A stretch of 64,000 nucleotides of DNA from Bacteroides sp. (GCA_023663525.1 JAMPHF010000002.1:252984-316983); one strand, 5' to 3'. Positions 25,302 through 34,697 are shown, counted from the stretch's first letter. Numbers and translations are program-made. The notes: generated by a model not told the origin, from the letters alone.

Positions 25302-28079
25302 ATGATTAGGAGACTCATTCTCTTAGCAGCGGCCGTAGTGTTGACATGTATGTCTGCACTGGCTGCACCGAACGACATCAAATGTAGCGGTGTGCTTGTC
25401 GGTGACGATGGCGAACCTATAATTGGTGCTACCATCACAGTCCCGGGAACTAATATCGTTGCGACGACTGATGTCGATGGTCGTTTTACCCTCTCAGTTC
25501 CCAAGGGTAAGGATATACATGTAAACTACATCGGCTACAAACCTCTCAATCTCCATGCGGCAGCCGATATGGGACAGATTCAGATGGAAATCGAATCACA
25601 AATGCTCCAGGATGTCGTGGTGACTCAGTCAATCGCACGTACACGCCGCACTCCTGTCGCAGTGGCTGCAATTGATGCCGCTACCATCGATACCAAGCTC
25701 GGTAACCAGGAACTTCCCGAGGTCCTCAAGACCACTCCGGGTGTCTGGGCAACCAAAGATGGCGGTGGTTTCGGTGATGCCAAGGTCAACATCCGTGGTT
25801 TCAAATCTCCCAACACTGCGACTATGGTCAACGGTGTCCCCGTCAACGATATGGAGTGGGGCGGTATCTATTGGTCAAACTGGTCAGGTCTCGGCGATGT
25901 CATTTCGTCAATGCAGGTTCAGCGCGGTCTTGGCGCGACCATCATCTCGTCACCCTCATTCGGCGGTACTATCAATATGATCACCAAGGGTCTCGACGCT
26001 AAGAAAGGCGGAACGGCATGGTATGGTCTCGGAAATGACAACTCGATGAACTACGGTATATCTTTCTCCACCGGTCTCATGAAAAATGGTTGGGCCCTCA
26101 CATTCCTCGGGTCACGCAAAACCGGCGACGGATATGTCCAGGGTACGGAGTATGAGCAGTACAACTACTTCCTCAACATCTCGAAGCGTCTGAACGAAAA
26201 CAACCAGATCTCACTCACAGTGACCGGTGCACCGCAGACCCACTTCAAGCGTAATTCAAACGATGGTCTCTCAATTGCCGAATGGCAGGATGTGGCCAAC
26301 TATATGCCCAAAGGACAGGCCTACCGTTACAACCCGACCTATGGTTTCGGTCTGAACGGCGAGCGCAAGTCTTCACAGTATAATGTCTACAACAAGCCGG
26401 TCGCCATGCTCAACCACGTTTGGCAGATCAACCATAAATCATCACTCTCATCTGTCATCTATGCCTCAATCGGTACGGGATATGGCTCAAGCGGTCAGGG
26501 CGCACAGATCGGGACAGGCAACAGCACATATTACAGCTACTGGTACGGCTCATCAAACGGTGCACTCAACTGGAAGACTATCACTAACAATGGTGTGACC
26601 TACAGCCTCCGTCACCCGAACGGTCAGTTTGCCTATGACCAGATTCAGTTGATGAACCAGAATAGCACAAACGGTGCTCTCATGGTCATGTCAAATTCTG
26701 TCAACAACCACAGATGGTTTGGTGGCATCTCCAACTATAAGAACGAAATCAACGATCACCTTTCAGTGACCGGTGGTGTCGATATCCGCTACTACTACGG
26801 TGAACACACCAACGAGATTTCAGACCTCTACAACGGTGCATATTTCATCGACTATTATCGTGCCGCAGCAAACAATCTCCGCACTTTCGCAAATGATAAC
26901 GAACGTCTGGCATACGTCAACAAGAAACTTGGCGTAGGCGATGTCGTTTACCGCGATTGGGACAGCCGAATCTGGCAGGAAGGTCTCTATGCACAGGCTG
27001 AATATCAGGCTTTCGACAAAAAACTGAATGTCGTTCTCGCAGGTGCTGTCAACCTGAACACCTACACCCGTTACGAGCATTTCTATGTTGACGAGAAGGA
27101 CAGCGAGTCCCCCTCAAAGACATTCTTTGCCGGAAATATCAAGGCTGGTCTCAACTATAATATCGACCGCCACAACAACGTGTTCGTCAATGGCGGTTAT
27201 ATTACCCGCGCTCCTTATCTCCAGTATGGTGTGTTCGTTTCGCCTGCCAACTCCAATGCCATCAACCCGAATCCTAAGAACGAGAAGGTTGAGGCTATCG
27301 AGGTAGGCTATGAATTCCACTCACCGAAATTCACTGCTCAGCTCAACGGATACTACACCATGTGGAAAGACCGTACGCTCATCACGACCGGTACTCTTGA
27401 ATATGAGAACGACCGCTACACCGCAACAATGAACGGTGTCGATTCACGCTACATGGGTGTGGAACTCAACTTTGTCTACAAACCGACAGATTGGTTTGAG
27501 TTCTCCGGAATGTTTGCTTATGCCGACAACACTTGGCAGAATAATCCTGTCGGTTACTACTACAACAGCCAGGGTCAAGCTCTTTCAAGCCTCGGCGACC
27601 GCACCACTCCCGCCACAACTACCTCACCTCTGTCGCCCGACCACCTCTATGCCATTATCAATCAGAAGGGAATCAAGGTCGGTGGCTCAGCTCAGATGAC
27701 AGGTGCATTAGGCGTGCAGTTCAAACCATTCAAGGGCTTCCGCATCGGAGCCGATTGGGTTTGCAATGCTCATAACTACAGCGATTTCAAACTGTCGAAC
27801 AGCAGCAGCCTCAGTGTCACTCCGGGTAAGCCCCTTGACATCCACAAGCCTTGGGAAATTCCTTTCGGTAACCAGCTCGATCTCAATGCAAGCTATAACT
27901 TCCCCATCACAGACGGTGTCCGCTGCACATTTTCGGCCAATGTCTACAATGCTTGCAACAACTATTACATCATGGACGCTTTCACCGATCATACCACAGA
28001 CGGTTCATGGGAGAATGCTTACCAAGTGTTTTACAGCACAGGCCGCACATTCAATCTTCGTGTGAAACTCCACTTCTAA
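25302..28079 (+). CDS. TonB-dependent outer-membrane receptor with carboxypeptidase-like domain
   Basis: This 925-residue protein has a signal peptide (MIRRLILLAAAVVLTCMSALAA) and an N-terminal CarboxypepD-regulatory-like domain (about 28-95: GVLVGDDGEPIIGATITVPG, TTDVDGRFTLSVPKG). A plug domain follows (DVVVTQSIARTRRTPVAVA, VNIRGFKSPNTATMVNG, GATIISSPSFGGTINMITKG), then a long 22-strand-type barrel ending in Phe (NLRVKLHF). It imports a bulky ligand using TonB energy. It is shorter than classical SusC and lacks the usual SusC plug signature, and its partner is not SusD-like, so a polysaccharide ligand should not be assumed. The lipoprotein gene follows 30 nt later. Confidence 0.9.
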   Translation: MIRRLILLAAAVVLTCMSALAAPNDIKCSGVLVGDDGEPIIGATITVPGTNIVATTDVDGRFTLSVPKGKDIHVNYIGYKPLNLHAAADMGQIQMEIESQMLQDVVVTQSIARTRRTPVAVAAIDAATIDTKLGNQELPEVLKTTPGVWATKDGGGFGDAKVNIRGFKSPNTATMVNGVPVNDMEWGGIYWSNWSGLGDVISSMQVQRGLGATIISSPSFGGTINMITKGLDAKKGGTAWYGLGNDNSMNYGISFSTGLMKNGWALTFLGSRKTGDGYVQGTEYEQYNYFLNISKRLNENNQISLTVTGAPQTHFKRNSNDGLSIAEWQDVANYMPKGQAYRYNPTYGFGLNGERKSSQYNVYNKPVAMLNHVWQINHKSSLSSVIYASIGTGYGSSGQGAQIGTGNSTYYSYWYGSSNGALNWKTITNNGVTYSLRHPNGQFAYDQIQLMNQNSTNGALMVMSNSVNNHRWFGGISNYKNEINDHLSVTGGVDIRYYYGEHTNEISDLYNGAYFIDYYRAAANNLRTFANDNERLAYVNKKLGVGDVVYRDWDSRIWQEGLYAQAEYQAFDKKLNVVLAGAVNLNTYTRYEHFYVDEKDSESPSKTFFAGNIKAGLNYNIDRHNNVFVNGGYITRAPYLQYGVFVSPANSNAINPNPKNEKVEAIEVGYEFHSPKFTAQLNGYYTMWKDRTLITTGTLEYENDRYTATMNGVDSRYMGVELNFVYKPTDWFEFSGMFAYADNTWQNNPVGYYYNSQGQALSSLGDRTTPATTTSPLSPDHLYAIINQKGIKVGGSAQMTGALGVQFKPFKGFRIGADWVCNAHNYSDFKLSNSSSLSVTPGKPLDIHKPWEIPFGNQLDLNASYNFPITDGVRCTFSANVYNACNNYYIMDAFTDHTTDGSWENAYQVFYSTGRTFNLRVKLHF

Positions 28080-28109
28080 TAAACACACCATACTCATAAA
28101 CAAACAGAC

Positions 28110-30077
28110 ATGAACAAGAATATTCTTAACGCCTTCATTGTCGGATCAATCGCTATGGGTCTGGCAAGTTGCAGCGAAAATGCTTGGAATGACCATTATC
28201 TCAAAGGATTTGAGGGTGGTGTAGTCTATGATGACGCTGTTACAGGCACCTACACTTTCACTGACGCTGACTACTCTACAGTCGCAAAACTGATGCAGGA
28301 GGAAGCCACTACCGATGCAGAGACTGCTGCTGCCAAGGCTATCGGCAAGAATCTCTATTTCGAGAAGTATGGCATCTATCCGGCGCAGATGGCTGTGCCA
28401 TTCTTTATGGACGTTCAGACGTTCCCTTACTACTATGCACCGGTCGGTTCGACAGTTGACGTGACATATAATGAGGTCGCTACTGTCCCTGATGAACTCG
28501 CTGCTTTGACCGCAGCCAAGACCTACACGGTGTCCGCTTCAGATTATGCTACCGCCTGGGGCAGCGAGACTGCTTTCATCCGTGCTTATGCTCCCGATGC
28601 AAGTGTTTCAGCCAATCTGTCCAAAGCCATTGCTGCAGCGTTTGCTGACCAGACTATTGAGGATGGTACTTATGCAGTGGTCACCTACAACGTTGCTTCG
28701 GAGAACCCGATGTTTGGTTTCCCTGATGAAGTTCCCCCTGCAGCCGACCTCTATACCGATTCAGAGTTCAAGGCCGGGAAGTATGTCCTCTATGCCGATG
28801 GCATCGTGGCCGAAATACTCGATCCGACTCTTGCTGACGGTAAATATGCATATTTTAAAAAGACAGACGTGACCCTCAGCGGTAACACTATCTCAGGGTT
28901 TGATCTTGAGAAAAATATTTTTGTTTTCACAGAGACCGCCACTCCGGGTCAGTTCTACATGGGCGATCAGTTCGGTCATTACTACTACGGTGCTGAACGC
29001 TATAACAATTTCTATATCAGCAGCACTGCCGGTACGACTGACGACTATAAGTGGACTGTCACCAAGAACGATGACGGGACATGGTCAATAATGAATGTCC
29101 TTGCTCAAAAGTGTGTAGAGTACTCCGCCGGCTACTCCACATGGGGTGAATATAACGATGCTCGTGGCACTAAGCCTGTACTCTATGTGCCTGCTGAGGC
29201 TGCAGAACCTGCTGAGATTCCTCTCTACACCCCGACCTCTGTCACCAATAATGCAGTGTATGTATACAATGGTAGCAGTTGGGCGGTTGCTGATGGAGTT
29301 GTAGCTCTCAATCCGTCGGACTACACCGACATGGGCTTCTCGAACAATAAACTTTCAGAGCCTGAGGTTTATCTTCCCCTCTATCTTCGTCACAAATTCC
29401 CCTATGCCCAGAGTGGAGACCAAAAATTTGTTGTCTACAATGGAACTAAGGCCGATCTTTGCTTGTTTGACGGTTCGACTTGGACAGTAAACAACAATGG
29501 GCTTGAGACTGTGACCGGACGCTATGAAAGGAAGAAAGACGGCTGGGTATTTGTCAAGTATATCGGCAAGGCCATATATTCGCCGTTCAATGAAGCGCAG
29601 ATAGAGCTTGACCGCAGCTATCTCATCGTCTCCGGCGACATTTGTGGTGTGCCTATCAGCAAGAGCAGCAGTTACGGCTACATTCAGCAGGCAGATATTA
29701 CTTATACCGATGATCAAATCATCCAGTCGAGTGATGTCAATGCGTTTAGATTTGCCTCATCCTACGTTGACGAGGATGGTAACGAGACAAAGGCTCCGGA
29801 AGGTAAGTTCATGATCGTTGACTCCAATAACCGCTACGTTTACATGTACGGTACATATAACAGTGTCAACGTCAGTGACGCACCCACCATCAATGATGGC
29901 GTTATTTCCGACGGTTATCTTTGGACAGCAACTCCGGCTGAAAACGGTCTTTGGTCAATAGTCAATATGTACAACAACAAGACAATGGCCTATTCACCGA
30001 ACTATAGCAGCTTCGGTGTATATGAGACAATTAGTGAGCCGAATGTACGTCCGTCACTCTACATCTTGAATGAATGA
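28110..30077 (+). CDS. Surface lipoprotein of unknown family with an internal duplication, partner of the TonB receptor
   Basis: This 655-residue lipoprotein has signal peptide NAFIVGSIAMGLASC, with lipobox LASC (Cys21). I do not recognise the family. Two modules of about 90 residues are similar: about 280-370 (GQFYMGDQFGHYYYG ... YKWTVTKNDDGTWSIMN ... PVLYVPAE) and about 563-655 (GKFMIVDSNNRYVYMYG ... YLWTATPAENGLWSIVN ... RPSLYILNE). The shared core is W-T-x6-G-x-WSI-(M/V)-N, a lysine, then YS-x2-YS-x2-G-x-Y. The middle has repeated VYNG-type elements. Many aromatic residues suggest ligand binding at the cell surface. Its place right after the receptor gene implies the two form an uptake complex, the role SusD plays elsewhere. 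Confidence 0.72.
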   Translation: MNKNILNAFIVGSIAMGLASCSENAWNDHYLKGFEGGVVYDDAVTGTYTFTDADYSTVAKLMQEEATTDAETAAAKAIGKNLYFEKYGIYPAQMAVPFFMDVQTFPYYYAPVGSTVDVTYNEVATVPDELAALTAAKTYTVSASDYATAWGSETAFIRAYAPDASVSANLSKAIAAAFADQTIEDGTYAVVTYNVASENPMFGFPDEVPPAADLYTDSEFKAGKYVLYADGIVAEILDPTLADGKYAYFKKTDVTLSGNTISGFDLEKNIFVFTETATPGQFYMGDQFGHYYYGAERYNNFYISSTAGTTDDYKWTVTKNDDGTWSIMNVLAQKCVEYSAGYSTWGEYNDARGTKPVLYVPAEAAEPAEIPLYTPTSVTNNAVYVYNGSSWAVADGVVALNPSDYTDMGFSNNKLSEPEVYLPLYLRHKFPYAQSGDQKFVVYNGTKADLCLFDGSTWTVNNNGLETVTGRYERKKDGWVFVKYIGKAIYSPFNEAQIELDRSYLIVSGDICGVPISKSSSYGYIQQADITYTDDQIIQSSDVNAFRFASSYVDEDGNETKAPEGKFMIVDSNNRYVYMYGTYNSVNVSDAPTINDGVISDGYLWTATPAENGLWSIVNMYNNKTMAYSPNYSSFGVYETISEPNVRPSLYILNE

Positions 30078-30146
30078 TGTGATACTTGACATTTTGCGGT
30101 AGATGCAATTATGACTGTTTGACTGCAATTTGTTTCTAAAAATAAT

Positions 30147-30190
30147 GGAGGCACTCCGGGAATAAGACCGGGATGCCTCCATGATTTTTT
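30147..30190 (+). terminator. Rho-independent terminator after the receptor-lipoprotein operon
   Basis: GGAGGCACTCCGG (from 30147) pairs with CGGGATGCCTCC (to 30180), with one C-A mismatch. ATGATTTTTT (T-run 30185-30190) follows. Confidence 0.8.
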
Positions 30191-30274
30191 GTGGATATTA
30201 TAGTTCAATTGTTAAATAGTCAGACTTTTAGTTAAATTAAGTGAACGTACTATGGGCATGGGCTGAAAATTCGC

Positions 30275-30282
30275 TACCTTTA
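30275..30282 (+). promoter_or_regulatory. Possible -7 box for the L25 gene
   Basis: TACCTTTA resembles TAnnTTTG with A in the last position, and no -33 TTG is found. It would leave a leader of about 90 nt. Nothing else is seen in 30191-30377. Confidence 0.3.
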
Positions 30283-30377
30283 CAGTCGCTTTTTAGCATC
30301 CCCGTGTGATGGGAAATTAAGGAGCAACAGAATTACAACTTAATTTTTAGTAACACAAATCAAACATCCAATCAGAA

Positions 30378-31025
30378 ATGAAGACATTTCAACTGACTGC
30401 CGAACCCCGTACGGATCTCGGCAAGAAGGCTGCAAAGGCCATCCGCAAGGAAAACAAGATTCCCGTAGTGCTCAATGGCGGTGAGGTCATCAATCTCCCC
30501 TACGACAAGGAGCTTAAACCGGGTGAGAAAATCGTTGAAATCGGCAATGGTAAGGGCCTTATCACTACCGATCTCGTTGTTTCTCAAGAGGCTGTACGTA
30601 AACTCGTCTATACTCCCGACATCTTTGCAGTTGAGCTTACAGTCAACGGTGAGACCCGCATGGCAGTCCTCAAAGATATTCAGTTCCACCCTGTAAAGGA
30701 TACTATCCTCCACATTGATCTTCTCGAAGTCAATGACAAGAAGCCGGTAGCAATCGAAGTTCCCGTCAAACTTGAAGGTCACGCAGAAGGTGTGAAGGCC
30801 GGTGGTAAGCTCAGCCTTTCTATGAAGAAAATCCGTGTTAAAGCTATCTATACTGACATCCCCGAGCGTGTTGTCATCAATGTTGACAATCTCGGTCTTG
30901 GTAAGACTCTCCAGATTGGCGACCTCCACTTTGAGGGTCTCGAACTGATGAATGCCAAGAATGCAGTTGTCTGCGCTGTTCAGCTCACTCGTGCCGCTCG
31001 TGGTGCTCAGGCTACTGCCCAGTAA
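30378..31025 (+). CDS. rplY: 50S ribosomal protein L25 (Ctc/TL5 type)
   Basis: This 215-residue protein binds 5S rRNA in the central protuberance of the 50S subunit. The N-terminal L25 domain opens MKTFQLTAEPRTDLGKKAAK, with KIPVVLNGGEV and the VYTPDIFAVEL region. The C-terminal Ctc beta domain carries VPVKLEGHAEGVKAGGKLSL and IPERVVINVDNLGLGKTLQI. The length shows the long (Ctc) form and not the short enterobacterial L25. A terminator follows at 31050 before pth, a common Bacteroidota neighbour. Confidence 0.95.
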   Translation: MKTFQLTAEPRTDLGKKAAKAIRKENKIPVVLNGGEVINLPYDKELKPGEKIVEIGNGKGLITTDLVVSQEAVRKLVYTPDIFAVELTVNGETRMAVLKDIQFHPVKDTILHIDLLEVNDKKPVAIEVPVKLEGHAEGVKAGGKLSLSMKKIRVKAIYTDIPERVVINVDNLGLGKTLQIGDLHFEGLELMNAKNAVVCAVQLTRAARGAQATAQ

Positions 31026-31049
31026 GATTCGCTACTTGCAAACTGATAG

Positions 31050-31096
31050 CAACAGATTTTCTCGATGTCTCGGCAGAGGGAAAATCTGTTGTTTTT
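31050..31096 (+). terminator. Rho-independent terminator after rplY
   Basis: CAACAGATTTTC (31050-31061) pairs perfectly with GAAAATCTGTTG (31080-31091), followed by TTTTT (31092-31096). Confidence 0.8.
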
Positions 31097-31184
31097 GTAG
31101 TGTGATAAGTTATGTATCCGCAACCTTACCTATGGCATCCTGCGGATGTTGATATTTTATAAAGACATACTCCTACGAAAAGAA

Positions 31185-31748
31185 ATGAAATATCTTATAG
31201 TTGGTCTCGGTAATATCGGGGCAGAATATGCGATGACGCGACACAATGCGGGGTTCAGGATTGCCGATGCTCTTGCAGAGAGCTGTGGGGCAGTCTTTTC
31301 GACAGAACGCTATGGCGACGTGGCACGCATGAGGGTCAAGAATGCGCAGCTCGTAGTCCTCAAACCGTCAACCTATATGAATCTCTCCGGCAATGCTGTG
31401 CGCTACTGGAAAGATAAGGAGGGGATTGAGGTTGATCAGATTCTTGTCATTGTTGACGACTGTGCTCTCCCTTTTGGGACGATACGCCTCAAACCGCGTG
31501 GAAGCGATGCAGGACATAACGGACTAAAGAATATTGCCCAAATGCTCGGGACGCAAGACTATCCGCGATTGAAATTCGGAATCGGCAATGACTTTCCTCG
31601 TGGCACACAGATTGACTATGTCCTCGGGAAATTTACCGATGATGAGGAGAAAGCCATCGGGGGGCGAATTGAGATTGCGGTGGATGCGGTGAAAACGTTT
31701 TGTCTTGCAGGCATCCAAACGGCCATGAACACTTATAATAACAAATGA
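31185..31748 (+). CDS. pth: Peptidyl-tRNA hydrolase
   Basis: This enzyme of about 187 residues releases tRNA from stalled peptidyl-tRNA. The start at 31185 begins [15 protein letters not shown], the conserved N-terminus; ATG at 31146 would add 13 odd residues. Catalytic His is in MTRHNAGF, Asn in [12 protein letters not shown] and Asp in [22 protein letters not shown] is the other family block. Its stop overlaps the start of the S4-domain gene (ATGA-like, 4 nt), so the two are coupled. Confidence 0.96.
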   Translation: MKYLIVGLGNIGAEYAMTRHNAGFRIADALAESCGAVFSTERYGDVARMRVKNAQLVVLKPSTYMNLSGNAVRYWKDKEGIEVDQILVIVDDCALPFGTIRLKPRGSDAGHNGLKNIAQMLGTQDYPRLKFGIGNDFPRGTQIDYVLGKFTDDEEKAIGGRIEIAVDAVKTFCLAGIQTAMNTYNNK

Positions 31749-32185
31749 TCATGAATGAGGTCAGAGTTGACAAATGGCTGTGGGCCATGCGAGTGTTCAA
31801 AACGCGCACGGTGGCTACGGAAGCGTGTAAGAAAGGTCGCGTCTATGTCGGGAATGCCGTGGCGAAACCGTCACGCGTCATAAAGGTGGGTGATGTGGTC
31901 AATGTAAGGAAGCCGCCTGTGACATATTCGTTCAAGGTGCTTGCACTCACTCAGAATCGTCTCGGAGCGAAGCTCGTCCCGGATTATATGGAAAACATCA
32001 CGCCAAAAAGTGAGCTTGATTTGCTTGAAATTGTCAAAATTTCAGGTTTCATTGACCGGCGTAAGGGTCTCGGACGTCCGACGAAACGTGAGGGACGTGA
32101 ACTTGCCGAGTTTACGGAATCGATGTCCGATGGCTGGGACATGGATTTCCTTGATGACGATGATGAGGAAGATGGGGAGATGTAG
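31745..32185 (+). CDS. hslR: S4-domain RNA-binding protein, Hsp15-like
   Basis: This 146-residue protein has an S4 domain at the N-terminus ([49 protein letters not shown]). A basic stretch ([15 protein letters not shown]) follows, then a very acidic tail ([13 protein letters not shown]). Hsp15 recognises stalled 50S subunits carrying peptidyl-tRNA, which fits the overlap with pth upstream. The name hslR is by family similarity. The acidic tail is longer than in the E. coli protein. Confidence 0.85.
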   Translation: MIMNEVRVDKWLWAMRVFKTRTVATEACKKGRVYVGNAVAKPSRVIKVGDVVNVRKPPVTYSFKVLALTQNRLGAKLVPDYMENITPKSELDLLEIVKISGFIDRRKGLGRPTKREGRELAEFTESMSDGWDMDFLDDDDEEDGEM

Positions 32186-32223
32186 GCGCATAGTCTTCCG
32201 GCAGTCATTCCTATCAGAAAAAT

Positions 32224-32278
32224 CAGATTCCACAACCGTCACGATGAGAAGCATCGCCGGGTGTGGAATCTGTTTTTT
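32224..32278 (+). terminator. Rho-independent terminator after pth-S4 operon
   Basis: CAGATTCCACA (32224-32234) pairs with TGTGGAATCTG (32262-32272), followed by TTTTTT. Confidence 0.8.
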
Positions 32279-32354
32279 CATTATCTCCTGAGTCCGTCAG
32301 TGCTTTGACAGTGGAGATGGTGCGGGTTGCAATAAGTTAGTGAAGTTTTAGGGG

Positions 32355-32402
32355 GATGACCGATATACCCAATCGTCTGTCGTATTGACAGCAACGGTCA
32401 TC
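32355..32402. repeat. Structured hairpin in the 32.2-32.8 kb gap
   Basis: GATGACCG (32355-32362) pairs with CGGTCATC (32395-32402); inside is a second stem CTGTC-GTATT-GACAG (32377-32391). It lies just downstream of the small minus-strand gene and may end its transcript, though no T-run follows. Confidence 0.4.
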
Positions 32403-32437
32403 TCAGTTCAATTGGCAGGAAACGATGACAAAAATTC

Positions 32438-32590
32438 TTACGGACGGATAGGAGTAGCAACAGCCCAGTCTGCCACGAAATCAACAGATGGTTTCGGAGT
32501 GACTGTCTTTTTGATTGTCTGAACGATTGTACCTACTACATTGCCGAAGAAATCGTCATGTGCTGTGTTAAATTTGTCTTTTAATTCCAT
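32438..32590 (-). CDS. Unrecognised 50-residue protein
   Basis: An open frame runs from ATG 32590 to TAA 32438. It reads MELKDKFNTAHDDFFGNVVG, then TIVQTIKKTVTPKPSVD and FVADWAVATPIRP. It is the only reading frame with protein-like composition in the 616-nt gap between the S4 gene and the nitrilase gene. The middle is amphipathic, the end is Pro- and Trp-containing, and no signal peptide is present. An A-rich leader (AACAAAAAGCACA) precedes the ATG, as is common for Bacteroidota starts. About 20 nt after a TTTG-like element (TTTTTGC, minus strand near 32680) a weak TACCCTCT could serve as -7. I cannot name it. Confidence 0.5.
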   Translation of the reverse strand: MELKDKFNTAHDDFFGNVVGTIVQTIKKTVTPKPSVDFVADWAVATPIRP

Positions 32591-32801
32591 TGTGCTTTTT
32601 GTTACGTTAGATGTGAAAATTATTCTGTGGTATCATTATAACGAATAAGAGGGTAGAAAGGTTCGGTCGCAGATGCAAAAATTTAATAAAAAAATTAAAA
32701 TGGCATCTTAGTTGAGAAGAATTGTCAGGAGCGGATCAGTGAAAGGGATGTAGAGTGGTGTAGGGGATCAAGGGTGGAACCGCTGGAGACCGATCATTGT
32801 G

Positions 32802-33602
32802 TCAATGCTCAGTCGGTTTCAGATCGATGGTAAAGTTGTCGGTCGAACGATAGGCCGGGAAACGTTCGCGGCCATTTTTAAGGTTTGTAAGGTCAAGAAG
32901 TGCATAGATGTGTCCGTTTCGCCGGGTTTCTTTGATGTCCTCACCAAGATTATCGAATATTGATGACATGCCGGTGGCATAATCACCGTATTTGTCTGAT
33001 CCGGTGCGGTTACATCCTACGGTGTATATCTGATTTTCGACGGCGCGCGCACACAACAGAAGTTTGTAGGGTTTCTCGCGGCTCACGGGCCAGTTTGACG
33101 GGACGATAAGAAGGTCGTAGAGGTTATCGGGACGATTGCGTGTCCACACGGGGAAGCGCAGGTCGTAGCAGACGACGAGCCTGATGTTCCACCCTCTGTA
33201 ACGTATGGTTGGCGGGAGAGTATCGCCGGGAGTGTAGACGGTATTTTCGGACGAGAGTGGGAACAGATGCCGTTTGTCTGCGAAGCTGACATCTCCCATG
33301 GGTTCAATGAAAAAAGCGCGGTTATAGTAGTGGCCCTGACCGTCAGTCGCGAGAAAACTGCCTGCTATTGCAAAACCGAAGTATTGTGCCCAGCGTTTGA
33401 TCGAATCGACTGTATGTCCCGAGATTGTCTCGGCTTTTTCGGCCACGGTTTTTTCATCAGGAATGAAGGAAGTGGTGAACAGTTCGGGAAACACCACGAT
33501 GTCCGTGTCGGGTTCGACCTGATTCAGTTGGTGGGCAGCGGTGATCAGGTTGTTCTCAACATCGGCATAGACTATGTCAAGTGGTATCGCGCAGATTTTC
33601 AT
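32802..33602 (-). CDS. Nitrilase-superfamily amidohydrolase (omega-amidase-like)
   Basis: This 266-residue cytoplasmic hydrolase has the Glu-Lys-Cys triad: Glu in VFPELFTTSFIP, Lys in FADKRHLFPLSSE and Cys in VVCYDLRFPVW. The layout and the DLRFP block are those of the NIT2/YafV branch, which hydrolyses 2-oxoglutaramate and similar omega-amides (metabolite repair). The exact substrate is inferred. It starts 45 nt after the acyltransferase gene on the same strand. Confidence 0.87.
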   Translation of the reverse strand: MKICAIPLDIVYADVENNLITAAHQLNQVEPDTDIVVFPELFTTSFIPDEKTVAEKAETISGHTVDSIKRWAQYFGFAIAGSFLATDGQGHYYNRAFFIEPMGDVSFADKRHLFPLSSENTVYTPGDTLPPTIRYRGWNIRLVVCYDLRFPVWTRNRPDNLYDLLIVPSNWPVSREKPYKLLLCARAVENQIYTVGCNRTGSDKYGDYATGMSSIFDNLGEDIKETRRNGHIYALLDLTNLKNGRERFPAYRSTDNFTIDLKPTEH

Positions 33603-33647
33603 TCCTATTAATGATTGTAAGTGTCTACAATTGGGTTTGTGTGACCT

Positions 33648-34184
33648 TTATGTAGTGAAGTTCTCCGGGATGATTCCTTTGAAGCTGCTGTAATATTGTT
33701 TTATGGCTTTCATGTCGGTGTCCATGTCGCCGGTGGGATAGTATGTCTTTTCGATATGGATGGTTTTGTCTGCCGCATCGATTGCTCCAAGCACAATCGG
33801 GACACCCGCTCCATTGGCTATACGGAGAAACCCCGTGTGCCATTCGCTGACTTTTGCCCTCGTCCCTTCGGGTGCGATGGCGATGGTCATCTTGTCCGAA
33901 GCATTGAATCTGGCAATCAATGTATCTGTCAGCGATGACCCTTTCCGGCGAGAGACCGGGATTCCGCCAAGTGCTTTGAACAGGAGATTCATCGGGAAGA
34001 AGAACCATGATTCCTTTATCAGGAATCCGGCAGTGCGACCGACGGACCAGTAGGCGAGTTCTCCAAGCACGAAATCCCAGTTGGAGGTATGCGGCGCCAC
34101 ACAGATTATGCATTTTGGATAATCAGGAGCCGTACAACAAACCTTCCATCCGAATAAACGGAGTAACATCTTGCTCAGGAACAT
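33648..34184 (-). CDS. PlsC-type 1-acyl-glycerol-3-phosphate acyltransferase
   Basis: This is a short (178-residue) membrane-associated acyltransferase. The catalytic HxxxxD box is HTSNWD (CVAPHTSNWDFVLGELAY), followed by GGIPVSRRK for glycerol-phosphate binding, APEGTRAK and GVPIVLGAID. Such enzymes put the second acyl chain on lysophosphatidic acid or act on related lipids. It is shorter than typical PlsC (about 240 residues), lacks an N-terminal membrane helix, and belongs to a compact Bacteroidota subgroup. It is adjacent to the nitrilase gene. Confidence 0.87.
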   Translation of the reverse strand: MFLSKMLLRLFGWKVCCTAPDYPKCIICVAPHTSNWDFVLGELAYWSVGRTAGFLIKESWFFFPMNLLFKALGGIPVSRRKGSSLTDTLIARFNASDKMTIAIAPEGTRAKVSEWHTGFLRIANGAGVPIVLGAIDAADKTIHIEKTYYPTGDMDTDMKAIKQYYSSFKGIIPENFTT

Positions 34185-34228
34185 AGTAGAATTCGATTTT
34201 TTCCGGGACTTACTACCTCACATTGTTT

Positions 34229-34597
34229 TTATTTACCTTTGAGAGCTGCGACATTAGCATCCTTCTGCGCCTGTGGCATTGTGGAGTTCATCTCCTTGAC
34301 GATGGCTTCGATGTGGGTGTTGAATTCTGATTTCAGTTTGGCAAATGCTGCTGCGAAGTATTCTCGGCGAGTCTTACGGTAGGCGTGTGCATCAGGAAAT
34401 GCGCTTGCTGTCTGAGGAAAAGAGATACTGATTCTACGGAGAGCGTTTTCCTGAAGTTCGGCAAGTTCGTAGATGATTTTATTGAGCTTTTCGCGGTCAA
34501 TACCGGGTATGGCGATCTTTGCCAGGACACATTCTCCGGCGAGTGCACCACAAATCAGTCTGATTTCTTTCTTGAGGAGTCGTTTACTTGAAGACAT
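34229..34597 (-). CDS. Hypothetical alpha-helical protein
   Basis: This protein of about 122 residues has an ATG at 34597, chosen because the residues upstream of it look untranslated. It begins MSSSKRLLKKEIRLICGALA and continues with helical stretches (DREKLNKIIYELAELQENAL, AYRKTRREYFAAAFAKLKSE). It is rich in Lys, Glu and Ala, with no signal peptide, membrane segment or catalytic motif. It resembles small cytoplasmic proteins found across Bacteroidales, but I cannot name a domain. A -7 box lies at 34673-34680. Confidence 0.7.
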   Translation of the reverse strand: MSSSKRLLKKEIRLICGALAGECVLAKIAIPGIDREKLNKIIYELAELQENALRRISISFPQTASAFPDAHAYRKTRREYFAAAFAKLKSEFNTHIEAIVKEMNSTMPQAQKDANVAALKGK

Positions 34598-34672
34598 TGT
34601 AAAATAGTGTTTTATAGTTGATGCGATAGGGCGGCAAGCAGACTGGGAGCTGACTTGCCGGGAGTCATATTG

Positions 34673-34680
34673 CAAATTTA
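34673..34680 (-). promoter_or_regulatory. -7 box upstream of the 34229-34597 gene
   Basis: TAAATTTG on the minus strand (34680-34673) lies 76 nt before the ATG; no good -33 element is seen. Confidence 0.4.
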
Positions 34681-34697
34681 TAACAAAAATATTAAAT

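Noticed and set aside
25302..28079. Classical SusC
   Set aside because: The length, plug signature and non-SusD partner argue for a different TonB-dependent receptor class.
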